Source: an uncultured Parabacteroides sp.
Lineage (GTDB): Bacteria > Bacteroidota > Bacteroidia > Bacteroidales > Tannerellaceae
Length of the DNA: 55,550 bases
Assembly: GCA_900541965.1 (NCBI GenBank)
Contig: UQLN01000031.1
Span: 1 to 55,550, forward strand
Reading direction: 5' to 3'
The position numbers and the translations under genes were made by a program. Of the stretch, positions 7,820 to 16,440 are shown piece after piece (the stretch's first letter is position 1; each line of letters begins with the position of its first letter). Below the pieces are notes generated by a model that searched no databases, had not been told where the DNA came from, and saw only the letters and a list, made by a program, of their open reading frames with translations.

Positions 7820-9115
7820 TTACCAGATTTGGATTCCTGTGCTTACTTGTAATTTGTAATAATTTACCAGGTAATTGATACGTGCCTGTAGCAGTTGCAG
7901 CTTACTGCTTGAATAGTTTGTCGAACTGGTTAGTAGTTCGAGGTTTGTGATGCTTCCTGCTTTGTAATTTACTTTAGCTTGTGCGTATGCTTTTTCAGCC
8001 AGGGTGACTTGTTCGGTAAGCTGTTTTATCTGGTCATAGTTGGATTGCAGCGTATAATAGTTCTCGCTAACTTGTTGGCGGACTTGTCTTTCAACCAGAT
8101 CTTTTTGGTATAAAGCGGAATTGTAGGTGGAATGGGCGAGGGATGTGTTCTGTTTGCGCCGTCCTCCTTCATATAAAGGAATGGAAAGGGTAACGCCTGC
8201 TTCATAATTCAGTTTCATCCGGTCTATATGTATCGGATAACCGTTTTTTGCTCCGGCGGAAGCGGCTAAATCGAGAGATGGGTTATAAGCTCGGCGGGCG
8301 GCACTTTCTTCCAGTTTGGCGATGGCTAATTGTTTGTCTGCAATTTGTAACTCCGGACGTGAGGTATAAGCTATAGTAAGTAAATTATCCAAGGAGGTTA
8401 AATTGCTTTTTATTTCAAAGTATTCGTTTAAAGGCATAGTCTCTGTGATTAAGGTATCGGCCAGGACGGATAATTGTGTTTGTAATGTATGTAGATTACT
8501 GCTTAATTCCGTCAGTTGGGTATGGATTGATGCTTGACTGACTTGTGTATTTAATAGATCGAAAGAAGTTGCCGAACCGGATTTAACCCGGATTTCTGCT
8601 TGGCGCAGCATCTCTTCGTAATCTTTTAGTTCCTGATGTTTGATTAGAATTGCCTGCCGGGTAAAGCAGTTCAGATAATACAATTGTATGGTATTTAATG
8701 CCAAAGACTGGAATAGTTCTGTTTGTTGCAGTCGGGAGAGTGTTTCTTTTTCTTTGGCTGCTTCTATTTTGGGACGGTTCTTGCCAAAGTCATAGATGAG
8801 TTGGCGGAGTGAGATACCTGCGTCATAATTATTTTTAGGGCTGAATGATAAATCCATCTCATCAAAATGCACTGTAGCTACCGGCTCGATACGTGTATAA
8901 GAAGCGGATGCGTTTAAAATGGGAAGTAGGGCGGCCCGTACCATTTTTATATTGTAGCCAGCACTTTTTACTGCTTCTTCTGCTTGCTTAACTGTGGGAT
9001 AAGTAGTCATAACGCGCTGGATAGTGGCATCCAGTGTCAGGGTGTCTTTTACTTGTGCCGGAGTCTGATACGACAGGCATAAGAATAATATTATAATGTA
9101 TAAAGGCTTTGACAT
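7820..9115 (-). CDS. TolC-family outer membrane efflux protein
   Basis: This 431-residue outer membrane protein has a signal peptide (YIIILFLCLSYQTPAQ) followed by the mature helical barrel. The two repeated coiled-coil halves of the OEP family are seen as TYPTVKQAEEAVKSAGYNI near the N-terminus and YAQAKVNYKAGSITNLELL near the C-terminus. It should form the outer-membrane channel of a tripartite pump. It is the last gene of an operon after the MFS pump and HlyD adaptor, with only 15 bases between it and the pump gene. The substrate is unknown; hydrophobic drugs or bile compounds would be typical. Confidence 0.92.
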   Translation of the reverse strand: MSKPLYIIILFLCLSYQTPAQVKDTLTLDATIQRVMTTYPTVKQAEEAVKSAGYNIKMVRAALLPILNASASYTRIEPVATVHFDEMDLSFSPKNNYDAGISLRQLIYDFGKNRPKIEAAKEKETLSRLQQTELFQSLALNTIQLYYLNCFTRQAILIKHQELKDYEEMLRQAEIRVKSGSATSFDLLNTQVSQASIHTQLTELSSNLHTLQTQLSVLADTLITETMPLNEYFEIKSNLTSLDNLLTIAYTSRPELQIADKQLAIAKLEESAARRAYNPSLDLAASAGAKNGYPIHIDRMKLNYEAGVTLSIPLYEGGRRKQNTSLAHSTYNSALYQKDLVERQVRQQVSENYYTLQSNYDQIKQLTEQVTLAEKAYAQAKVNYKAGSITNLELLTSSTNYSSSKLQLLQARINYLVNYYKLQVSTGIQIW

Positions 9116-9130
9116 TTTATATGATGTTTT

Positions 9131-10690
9131 TTATTTGACTTTCTTTATTTGTTTTACCCGGTGAAGCCATATAATAGGTAACAGGCAAAGCAGGGTAACG
9201 ATGAATGCAATAAAGAAATCATCGTTAATCCCTCCGATATAGGCTTCCAGGTCAAGGCGTTTGACAATCATTTGCTCGGCAAGCGTTTGGGCAGTCTGTG
9301 CTGTTGCACCTGCTGTTTGCCGGGCAAAAAGGCTTAAGTTTTCGATAGTTTGCTGATATACTTCTCCGGTGTAGTTTAATGCTTCACTGTAACGCTGGGT
9401 ATGGTAACCGGTACGTTGTGTCAGGATATGGCTGAAAATTGCCACTCCGAAGCTACCTCCCATCTGCCGGATAATGTTGGTAATGCTGGATGCCTGTGCC
9501 ATCATATCGCTTTTGATGTTGGCAAGTGATAATGTTAATAAAGGGGTAAACAGGATTCCCATCCCTATGCCCCGTAGGTACAGGCTCATCATAATATACC
9601 ATTTCTCTGTCAGGAAAGACAGGAAAAAGTTTAGATAGAAACTGACGGCCATCAGGATAAGACCGGCTGCAATTAATATTTTAGGATTGATTTTTTGTCC
9701 TAAGGCTCCCGCAGTGGGAGAACAGAACCCCTGGATAATACCGACCGGAATAAAGAACATTCCCGCCTGAAATGCGGAATATCCTAAGTTATTCTGTAGG
9801 TAAAGCGGTATAAGGAAAGTGCTTCCGAACATACCTATCCCAAAAATAAATATCATTAGATTAGACAAGGCGAAGTTCCTGTCTTTAAACACTCTGAGAT
9901 TTATCAATGGATATTTTACTGTCAGTTCAAAATAGATGAAGAGGATGAAAACAACGGCTGAAATCCACATGGAACCTAATACTACCGGACTATTCCAGCC
10001 TTGTGTATTGGTGGATGAATTAACTTCAGAGAGCCCATACATAAAGAGGGGTAGAAAGATACCGGAGGTAATAAATCCCGGAATATCAAAAGGCGGTGGT
10101 GTTTCCGCCTTATATTCTTTTTGTAAAATGACCGTAATGAACAGATCAATAGCTCCTACAGGTACGTTTACATAAAAGATATAATTCCAATTCAGATTAT
10201 CTACCAGATACCCACCGATAGACGGTCCGAAAGAAACGGAAGCGGCAGAAGCGATTGCCCAAAATCCCAATGCCATACCCCGTTGTTGCGGGGGAAAAAC
10301 ATTACTGACAATAGCCATGCCTACCGGCATGATGGCACCGCACCCGAAACCTTCTATTACCCTCCAGAAAATCAGTTCTTCGATAGAAACAGAATTTCCA
10401 CACATGAAAGAACCGAAAGTAAACAATAACAGCGACAGGAAATAAATCCGTTTGTAACCGAAGCGGTCGGCAAGCCATGCTGCTGCCGGAAGAATACTTG
10501 CAATAGCCAGCATATACCCGGTTAATACCCATTCTGCTGTATTAATACTGGCACCGAGCGTTCCCATAATGGCCGGTAAACCTGTGTTTACAACGGTCGA
10601 GTCGAGAACTGCCATAAAGGTTCCAATCATGATATTTCCTAATACCAGCCATTTATAGCTTCCTTTCTGTATGTCGGCAGAGGAACTCAT
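9131..10690 (-). CDS. DHA2-family MFS efflux transporter (EmrB-like)
   Basis: This 519-residue inner membrane protein has about 14 membrane segments, as in the DHA2 drug:H+ antiporters. Visible motifs are VLDSTVVNTGLPAI in helix 1 (motif D1), TGYMLAIASILPAAAWLADR with motif A (ADRFGYKR), and GFGCGAIMPVG in helix 4. It should pump amphipathic compounds out, using the HlyD adaptor and TolC channel encoded beside it. Its start overlaps the adaptor gene by four bases, so the two are translationally coupled. Substrate range cannot be read from the sequence. Confidence 0.94.
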   Translation of the reverse strand: MSSSADIQKGSYKWLVLGNIMIGTFMAVLDSTVVNTGLPAIMGTLGASINTAEWVLTGYMLAIASILPAAAWLADRFGYKRIYFLSLLLFTFGSFMCGNSVSIEELIFWRVIEGFGCGAIMPVGMAIVSNVFPPQQRGMALGFWAIASAASVSFGPSIGGYLVDNLNWNYIFYVNVPVGAIDLFITVILQKEYKAETPPPFDIPGFITSGIFLPLFMYGLSEVNSSTNTQGWNSPVVLGSMWISAVVFILFIYFELTVKYPLINLRVFKDRNFALSNLMIFIFGIGMFGSTFLIPLYLQNNLGYSAFQAGMFFIPVGIIQGFCSPTAGALGQKINPKILIAAGLILMAVSFYLNFFLSFLTEKWYIMMSLYLRGIGMGILFTPLLTLSLANIKSDMMAQASSITNIIRQMGGSFGVAIFSHILTQRTGYHTQRYSEALNYTGEVYQQTIENLSLFARQTAGATAQTAQTLAEQMIVKRLDLEAYIGGINDDFFIAFIVTLLCLLPIIWLHRVKQIKKVK

Positions 10691-11715
10691 TCTTTTTCTT
10701 TTATGATTTTGACAGTGGCAGACATACCTGAAACTAATTTAGGCTTTACTTTCTCTCCGGATTTTCCGGAGATATGGTCTATCGATACTTTTAAAGGGAC
10801 ACGTTGTGCTACTTTGGTGTAGTTTCCTGAGGCATTGTTGGGTGGAATGAGTGAAAATTCCGAAGCTGTATTCGAACCGATATAAAATATTTTTCCGGAG
10901 AAAGTCAAATCCGGATAAGCATCTAATGTAAAGGTTGTGGGTTGTCCCAGGTATATGCTATTGAATTTGGTTTCTTCCAAATATACGGCGACCCATATAT
11001 CTTTGCCTTCGTTAATTGTGAAGAGGGTTTGTCCGGGTTGGACAATATCGCCGGGTAACGACCAACGTTTGGCTATGACTCCATCTGCCGGTGCTGTAAT
11101 CTGATAGTAGTCTAAGGTAACACGGACTGACTCAATGGATGCACTTGCTGCATTGATCGCAGCTTCGGTTGAGGCAATTTGGGCTTTGACTACATTAATC
11201 TGATTTTTAGCGACATTTACTTTTATTTGATTGCTTTTATAAGCTTCTTCCATATTTTGGAATGTTTCCTGCGAAATAGCATCCCCTTGATATTGAGTCT
11301 TAGCACGTTGATAGTTTAATCCTGCCTGTTCGAATGCTATTTCCGCCAGTTTCAGGTTGTCTGTGGCAGTTCGCAGGTTTTCTTTATTCAATTTGAGGGA
11401 GGCGGAGAGTTGTTCGCGTTGTGCAATAGTTTCCTGAAGTTGTGCAACGATATTTGTACTGTCCAGTTCTGCCAGTAGCATACCTGCTTTTACAGTATCA
11501 CCTTCCCAGACATATAACTTTAACAGGGGAGCCATTACACGGGAGGCAACGCTTATCCGAAAGCTATCCAGATTGGCATCGTCCGTTGAAATATATTTCC
11601 GGTAGTTCCACCACCAGAGGACTGCTGCAATAATAGCGCATGTTAATACGATAATTAGCCATATCAGGCTTTTGTTTGACGTTTTTTTGTTGGATAGGCC
11701 AGTTGTTGTATCCAT
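10687..11715 (-). CDS. HlyD/EmrA-family membrane fusion protein
   Basis: This 342-residue periplasmic adaptor links the DHA2 pump to TolC. A single N-terminal membrane helix (LIWLIIVLTCAIIAAVLWWW) is followed by a lipoyl half-motif (SRVMAPLLKLYVWEGDTVKAG), a long alpha-helical hairpin rich in Gln and Ala, and the second half (ITAPADGVIAKRWSLPGDIV). The ATG at 11715 is preferred over an in-frame TTG six codons upstream, because the Asp/Thr-rich cytoplasmic tail begins there. It is the first gene of the tripartite operon, 76 bases downstream of the EamA gene, with no obvious terminator between them. Confidence 0.92.
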   Translation of the reverse strand: MDTTTGLSNKKTSNKSLIWLIIVLTCAIIAAVLWWWNYRKYISTDDANLDSFRISVASRVMAPLLKLYVWEGDTVKAGMLLAELDSTNIVAQLQETIAQREQLSASLKLNKENLRTATDNLKLAEIAFEQAGLNYQRAKTQYQGDAISQETFQNMEEAYKSNQIKVNVAKNQINVVKAQIASTEAAINAASASIESVRVTLDYYQITAPADGVIAKRWSLPGDIVQPGQTLFTINEGKDIWVAVYLEETKFNSIYLGQPTTFTLDAYPDLTFSGKIFYIGSNTASEFSLIPPNNASGNYTKVAQRVPLKVSIDHISGKSGEKVKPKLVSGMSATVKIIKEKE

Positions 11716-11791
11716 AGATTTAGTTTTGTACAATTTTATAGTCCTAAAACAAACAAATTATACAAAAGTTCTTGATAGGATACAGCTTAAC

Positions 11792-12721
11792 TTAATCTAC
11801 GTCTGTTCTTTCTTTTTCCAGATCTTCCCGGCTCTTACTTTGTGTTACCAGGTATACTCCCACAAAAACAAGGACTGCGGATACTATTTTTTGTAAAGAA
11901 AATGTATCCTGCCCGATCATTACTGCAATCAGGGATGCTATAATGGGTTGTATATAATTATACATGCTGACGGTGGTAGGGCGTATCCGTTTTAATGACA
12001 TGGGGATGAGTAAATAAGGAAGGAATGTTGCTCCGAAAAGAACATAGAACAAAGCTGAAAGCGCCGTCCAGTTCCATTCTATCTGATGGAAAACGGGAGC
12101 GTCGAGGATATGTTGATAAGTGAGCGGGAATAATGTCAGCGAAGTAAAAAGAAACATCCATTTCATCATAGTAATAGATGAATACTTCAAGGTCAGAGGT
12201 TTGGATAGCACCAGATAGATGGCGTACATTAATCCGCTGACAATTATCATAAGATCCCCATCCAGACTGCTGCTTGTCTGGACTGTATGTGTGGAAGACA
12301 AAACAAGGATGACTCCTCCGCTTGCACCCAGGAATACACCGAATGATTTTTTTCTGGTAATAGGTTCTTTTAATATCAATGCGGCTAATAACATGACAAA
12401 AATAGGAACGGAAGTGGCAATAATGGAAGCATCAACCGGTGAAGTCCGGTTCAATCCTACTATAAAAAGTCCTTGGTTGATACCGACTCCACATAAAGCA
12501 CAGATAAAAAGCATGCCTAAATCTTTCAAGGATACTTTTTCTTTTGCTGTAAATAGAGAAACCATCCAAAACATGACACAAGCAAAAAGCATACGCATAA
12601 TGGTAAGCCCTTCAGGTGGCACATGTGTGGGTAGTAAGTATTTGGAAATTGGCATATTAACAGCAAACAAGATGTTTGTGATCAAAATTAATATGTGTCC
12701 TTTTAATTTTTCCCGATTCAT
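11792..12721 (-). CDS. EamA-family permease (DMT superfamily)
   Basis: This 309-residue inner membrane protein has about ten membrane helices in two repeated EamA domains. The first starts at residue 10 (ILILITNILFAVNMPISKYL) and ends near LALILKEPITRKK; the second begins at the GLMYAIYLVLSKPL stretch and ends in VLVFVGVYLVTQ. Family members export amino acids or other metabolites, but the substrate here is unknown. It lies upstream of the efflux operon on the same strand and has its own promoter with a good -7 box at 12750-12757. A short cytoplasmic Glu/Arg tail follows the last helix. Confidence 0.9.
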   Translation of the reverse strand: MNREKLKGHILILITNILFAVNMPISKYLLPTHVPPEGLTIMRMLFACVMFWMVSLFTAKEKVSLKDLGMLFICALCGVGINQGLFIVGLNRTSPVDASIIATSVPIFVMLLAALILKEPITRKKSFGVFLGASGGVILVLSSTHTVQTSSSLDGDLMIIVSGLMYAIYLVLSKPLTLKYSSITMMKWMFLFTSLTLFPLTYQHILDAPVFHQIEWNWTALSALFYVLFGATFLPYLLIPMSLKRIRPTTVSMYNYIQPIIASLIAVMIGQDTFSLQKIVSAVLVFVGVYLVTQSKSREDLEKERTDVD

Positions 12722-12744
12722 AGTAGCAATTGTATAGATTTAGA

Positions 12745-12780
12745 AGAAGCAAAGATACGATTTCTGATTTGTTTGCTTCT
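12745..12780 (-). promoter_or_regulatory. Promoter of the EamA gene with overlapping inverted repeat
   Basis: On the minus strand a TATCTTTG box (12750-12757) fits the Bacteroides -7 consensus TAnnTTTG, 28 bases before the start codon. A perfect 9-base inverted repeat, AGAAGCAAA (12745-12753) and TTTGCTTCT (12772-12780), overlaps the box and could be an operator for a dimeric regulator. The -33 element is weak (TTTTAG). Confidence 0.6.
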
Positions 12781-13356
12781 AAAAGTTATACTTTTTAATC
12801 CAAAGTGTCATTTAAGGATTTATTAAGAATCATGGAAAAAGTTCTATATATTGTATCTCTCATGGAAAAAGCTAATATGTGAAAATTATATTAGATTTTT
12901 GTTATTTTGGTATTATCTTGGGTGTAAGGTTGGTAAATGCCATTTTGTGAACTCTCGGAATAAGATATATTGAATTTAATGTGTGTTTTGAGTATTAAGC
13001 TGTCAATGGAATTGTTTTGATGAAGAATATACCTTGTTATATAATTGTTGTTTATATTTACTTGAAAGAAAATAATTACTAAAAAATAACGAAAGTTTGA
13101 GTTAGGCTTTGTATTACATTGATTACATAATTATAAGATTTATGTAGGATGAGTTTTTTTGAATGTTGTTGTGTGTGATTTGAATATCAATTGCTGTGTA
13201 AATATAACTGTTGTTTGTGTCTTCTACAGATAGTATTAATGAATGAAAATGTGTTGTTATTTTTATCTAAAATAATAAAATAGTGTATGTTTTATCGTTT
13301 GGATGTATGAATTTGTATCCATGAGTTAGTATTAACTATATAGGAGATATTATTGT
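12781..13356. other. AT-rich intergenic region upstream of the capsule promoter
   Basis: No gene is seen in this strongly AT-rich stretch between the divergent EamA gene and the capsule locus. The 11-base word CATGGAAAAAG is repeated at 12831-12841 and 12861-12871, 30 bases apart. A short dyad AGTTAGTATTAACT (13324-13337) lies just upstream of the capsule -33 element. No long inverted repeat was found, so an invertible capsule promoter is not supported here. Confidence 0.55.
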
Positions 13357-13387
13357 TTTGGTAATTACTAATATTGTTCTATATTTG
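13357..13387 (+). promoter_or_regulatory. Capsule locus promoter
   Basis: TTTG at 13357-13360, a 19-base spacer and TATATTTG at 13380-13387 give an exact match to the Bacteroides primary sigma consensus. Transcription should begin near 13394 and run through the whole polysaccharide locus. Confidence 0.8.
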
Positions 13388-13523
13388 CATCGTGAATAAA
13401 CCATATATAATGTGTTTTTTCTAACCCTTTATAGGAACAAAACCTTAAGTAATTCAAAGCTTTCAGAAGTTATTCCCTTTGGGAGTGACGAATATTTGTA
13501 TAGGTGTAAAATAATTTAACTAG
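13388..13523 (+). promoter_or_regulatory. 5' leader of the capsule transcript
   Basis: About 130 bases of untranslated leader separate the promoter from the first gene. A small hairpin centred on TTCCCTTTGGGA (13472-13486) is the only clear structure. Many Bacteroides capsule loci carry upxY antiterminator genes at this position; none is present here, so any antitermination through this leader would need a factor from elsewhere. Confidence 0.4.
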
Positions 13524-15455
13524 ATGAAAACCAATGATTTGATAACCTGTGTGCTAAAAAGAAAATATTTTAGCCGTTGGTTAGTGTTTTTAATTGATTT
13601 GTTCTTTTCCCTTACTTCAACCTTGATTGCGTTAGCTCTTGTAAACTACCTTTCAATAGCAGTAATAACAAATCAAATTTCATGGATAATTTTAATCTCT
13701 TCTGTATGTTGTAGCATTATTAGTTTTTTCTCGCTTCAAACATACAAAGGGATTATTCGTCACTCGTCTTTTACAGAGGCAGGGCGTATTGCTATTGCTT
13801 CTTTGTTAAAAGTATTTCTCATTGTTCCTCTTGTTTCCGTTATAACGACAGGTTTATCTCTGGAAACTCTTATTTTAGGTGGGTTAACCGATCTCTTCCT
13901 TACATTTTTTACGCTTACTCTTCTACGCGTAATTTTAATTACAATCCATTCTTTTATTGTTTATAGTATCACTTCCTATCGGGGAAGATTTTTAATATTT
14001 GGAACAGATTCTCCAACATCATTATTGAATGAAATCTCTATGCCGGATCAAAAAATATACCGGATGAAAGGTTTTCTTAATATTGGTACACGCACATCTT
14101 TACGAATCGGTAAATACAAGGTTTATTCAATTATGGAACAAGTGGAATTCAACCGCTTGGTAAACCGGAAGAATATAAGAGCTATTTTATTTACCAACTA
14201 TCAGGATGTAAAGGCAGAAAGTGAGCGGCTAGTCCGTTATTGTGAAAAGAAGAAAGTTCGAATGTTGGTACTTCCCTCTATTGATGAGTTGGAAAAAGGT
14301 AAAGCTGTTCTTCGGAATCTTCACGAAGTTCGTATTGAAGATTTGTTAGGACGTGATGAAATTCAAATCAATATGTCTGAAATAGCAATATCTTTGAGAG
14401 GCAAGACTGTGATGGTTACGGGTGCTGCCGGTTCAATAGGTAGTGAGTTATGCCGGCAGTTGTGTGCATTCGGCTTAGAACATCTTATTTTATTTGATAG
14501 TGCTGAAACCCCGATGCATAATATTCGTTTAGAATTGGAAGAAAAGTATCCGGATGTTCTATTTACCCCTGTTATGGGAGATGTACGTATGCCTTCACGT
14601 GTAGAAAGTGCTTTTGAACGTTACTATCCTCAAATAGTGTTCCATGCTGCAGCCTATAAACATGTTCCTTTGATGGAAGAAAATCCTTGTGAAGCAGTCC
14701 ATACCAATGTTTATGGGACCTGTAACATTGCAGATATGTCTGTGAAATATAATGTGGAAAAATTTATTATGATTTCCACAGACAAGGCCGTTAATCCTAC
14801 AAATGTGATGGGGGCTTCGAAGCGTCTGGCTGAAATTTATACGCAAAGTTTAAGTATAGCAATCAATAAAGGAATATATCCGGGTAAAACACGTTTTATT
14901 ACAACTCGCTTTGGAAATGTGCTGGGAAGTAATGGGTCTGTTATTCCCCGTTTCCGGGAGCAAATGGAAAAAGGAGGACCTTTGACTGTAACCCATCCGG
15001 ATATAATCCGCTATTTTATGACAATACCGGAAGCGTGTCGTTTGGTTTTGGAAGCGGCTTTTATGGGGAAAGGTGATGAAATATTTGTATTTGATATGGG
15101 AACACCTGTAAAGATTGCAGATCTTGCTCGTCGGATGATTGAACTTGCAGGCCTTGTTCCTGATAGGGATATTGAGATAAAATATACGGGACTTCGACCG
15201 GGAGAAAAATTGTATGAAGAATTATTGGCTGTGAAAGAAAACACGATTCTGACAGAAAATGAAAAAATCTTTCGTGCTAAGGTACGTGAATATGATTTTG
15301 AGGAAATTAAGAAAACTGTTACTGATTTGGTTTTATTGGCAGTAAAGGTAGATAAAATTGAGACAGTAAAAATGATGAAAAAACTTGTTCCTGAATTTAA
15401 GAGTAAGAATTCGGAATATGAGGAACTTGACAATAATAAAATAGTTGTAGCATAA
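13524..15455 (+). CDS. Membrane-bound nucleoside-diphosphate-sugar 4,6-dehydratase (PglF/WbpM/CapD-like)
   Basis: This 643-residue protein starts with four membrane helices in the first ~150 residues, has a middle CoA-binding-like domain, and then a catalytic Rossmann domain. NAD binding is seen in VTGAAGSIGSELCRQ. The Ser-Met-Lys type active site is in STDKAVNPTNVMGASKR, and the C-terminus has YTGLRPGEKLYEELL. These enzymes remove water from UDP-GlcNAc at the inner membrane face to give the 4-keto-6-deoxy sugar. With the aminotransferase and acetyltransferase at the end of the sugar block, it could make a diacetamido-trideoxyhexose such as bacillosamine. It is the first gene of the capsule operon. 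Confidence 0.93.
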   Translation: MKTNDLITCVLKRKYFSRWLVFLIDLFFSLTSTLIALALVNYLSIAVITNQISWIILISSVCCSIISFFSLQTYKGIIRHSSFTEAGRIAIASLLKVFLIVPLVSVITTGLSLETLILGGLTDLFLTFFTLTLLRVILITIHSFIVYSITSYRGRFLIFGTDSPTSLLNEISMPDQKIYRMKGFLNIGTRTSLRIGKYKVYSIMEQVEFNRLVNRKNIRAILFTNYQDVKAESERLVRYCEKKKVRMLVLPSIDELEKGKAVLRNLHEVRIEDLLGRDEIQINMSEIAISLRGKTVMVTGAAGSIGSELCRQLCAFGLEHLILFDSAETPMHNIRLELEEKYPDVLFTPVMGDVRMPSRVESAFERYYPQIVFHAAAYKHVPLMEENPCEAVHTNVYGTCNIADMSVKYNVEKFIMISTDKAVNPTNVMGASKRLAEIYTQSLSIAINKGIYPGKTRFITTRFGNVLGSNGSVIPRFREQMEKGGPLTVTHPDIIRYFMTIPEACRLVLEAAFMGKGDEIFVFDMGTPVKIADLARRMIELAGLVPDRDIEIKYTGLRPGEKLYEELLAVKENTILTENEKIFRAKVREYDFEEIKKTVTDLVLLAVKVDKIETVKMMKKLVPEFKSKNSEYEELDNNKIVVA

Positions 15456-15456
15456 A

Positions 15457-16425
15457 ATGAAAGTGTTAGTAACAGGAGGGGGCGGTTTTATCGGTTCCAA
15501 TTTATGTGAAGTCTTATTAAGACAAGGGCATACTGTAAGGTGTTTAGATAATTTTGTGACAGGTAAAATTGAAAATATATTGCCGTTGCTGGAACTGTAT
15601 CCGACAACTTTTGAATTGATGGTCGGTGATATACGGAATCTGGAAGATTGCCAAAAGTCGGTGGAGGGAATGGAGTATGTATTACATGAAGCTGCATTAG
15701 GTTCGGTTCCGCGCTCTATTAAAGATCCGATAACAACTAATGATGTAAATGTAGGAGGTTTTTTGAATATGTTAGTCGTTTCCCGTGATGCAGGAGTGAA
15801 ACGTTTTGTTTTTGCAGCTAGTTCTTCTACTTATGGAGACAGTCAATCTTTGCCGAAAGTAGAAGATGTAATAGGTAAACCTTTATCACCTTATGCGATT
15901 ACTAAATATGTGAATGAATTGTATGCGGATGTTTTTTCCAGGACTTATGGATTGGAGTATATAGGATTACGATATTTCAATGTTTTCGGCCGTCGTCAAG
16001 ATCCTTTTGGAGCTTATGCAGCTGTAATACCTCTGTTTGTAAAACAACTGATGAAACATGAAAGTCCGGTTATTAATGGTGATGGTTTGTATAGCCGGGA
16101 TTTTACTTATATTGATAATGTCATTCAAATGAACCTGTTGGCTCTTACAACAAATAATCCGGAAGCTGTGAATCAAATATATAATACAGCTTATGGAGAG
16201 CGGACTACTTTAAATCAGTTGGTCGGCTATTTAAGGGATTATTTGAGTGAATATGATCCCTCTATTGCAGGAATCGATATTATTCATGGACCAAACAGAG
16301 TAGGAGATATTCCACACTCTTTGGCTTGTGTAGATAAAGCAAAAACACTTTTAAATTATACTCCTCAATTTAATATGAAACAAGGCTTGCAAGAAGCAGT
16401 GAAATGGTATTGGGAAAATATTTAA
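15457..16425 (+). CDS. UDP-N-acetylhexosamine 4-epimerase (WbpP/TviC-like)
   Basis: This 322-residue extended short-chain dehydrogenase has the NAD motif TGGGGFIGSNL at its start, FAASSSTYGDS in the middle and the catalytic YxxxK in SPYAITKYVNE. The segment RCLDNFVTGKIENI is typical of the WbpP/TviC group, which interconverts UDP-GlcNAc and UDP-GalNAc (or the uronic acid forms). It starts two bases after the dehydratase stop and is followed by the matching dehydrogenase. Together they should supply UDP-GalNAcA or UDP-GalNAc for the repeat unit. Confidence 0.92.
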   Translation: MKVLVTGGGGFIGSNLCEVLLRQGHTVRCLDNFVTGKIENILPLLELYPTTFELMVGDIRNLEDCQKSVEGMEYVLHEAALGSVPRSIKDPITTNDVNVGGFLNMLVVSRDAGVKRFVFAASSSTYGDSQSLPKVEDVIGKPLSPYAITKYVNELYADVFSRTYGLEYIGLRYFNVFGRRQDPFGAYAAVIPLFVKQLMKHESPVINGDGLYSRDFTYIDNVIQMNLLALTTNNPEAVNQIYNTAYGERTTLNQLVGYLRDYLSEYDPSIAGIDIIHGPNRVGDIPHSLACVDKAKTLLNYTPQFNMKQGLQEAVKWYWENI

Positions 16426-16440
16426 CTAATGAATTAATCA

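Noticed and set aside
12722..13523. Invertible promoter for the capsule locus
   Set aside because: I found only short dyads (5 to 9 bases) and no repeat pair long enough around the promoter; no recombinase is adjacent.
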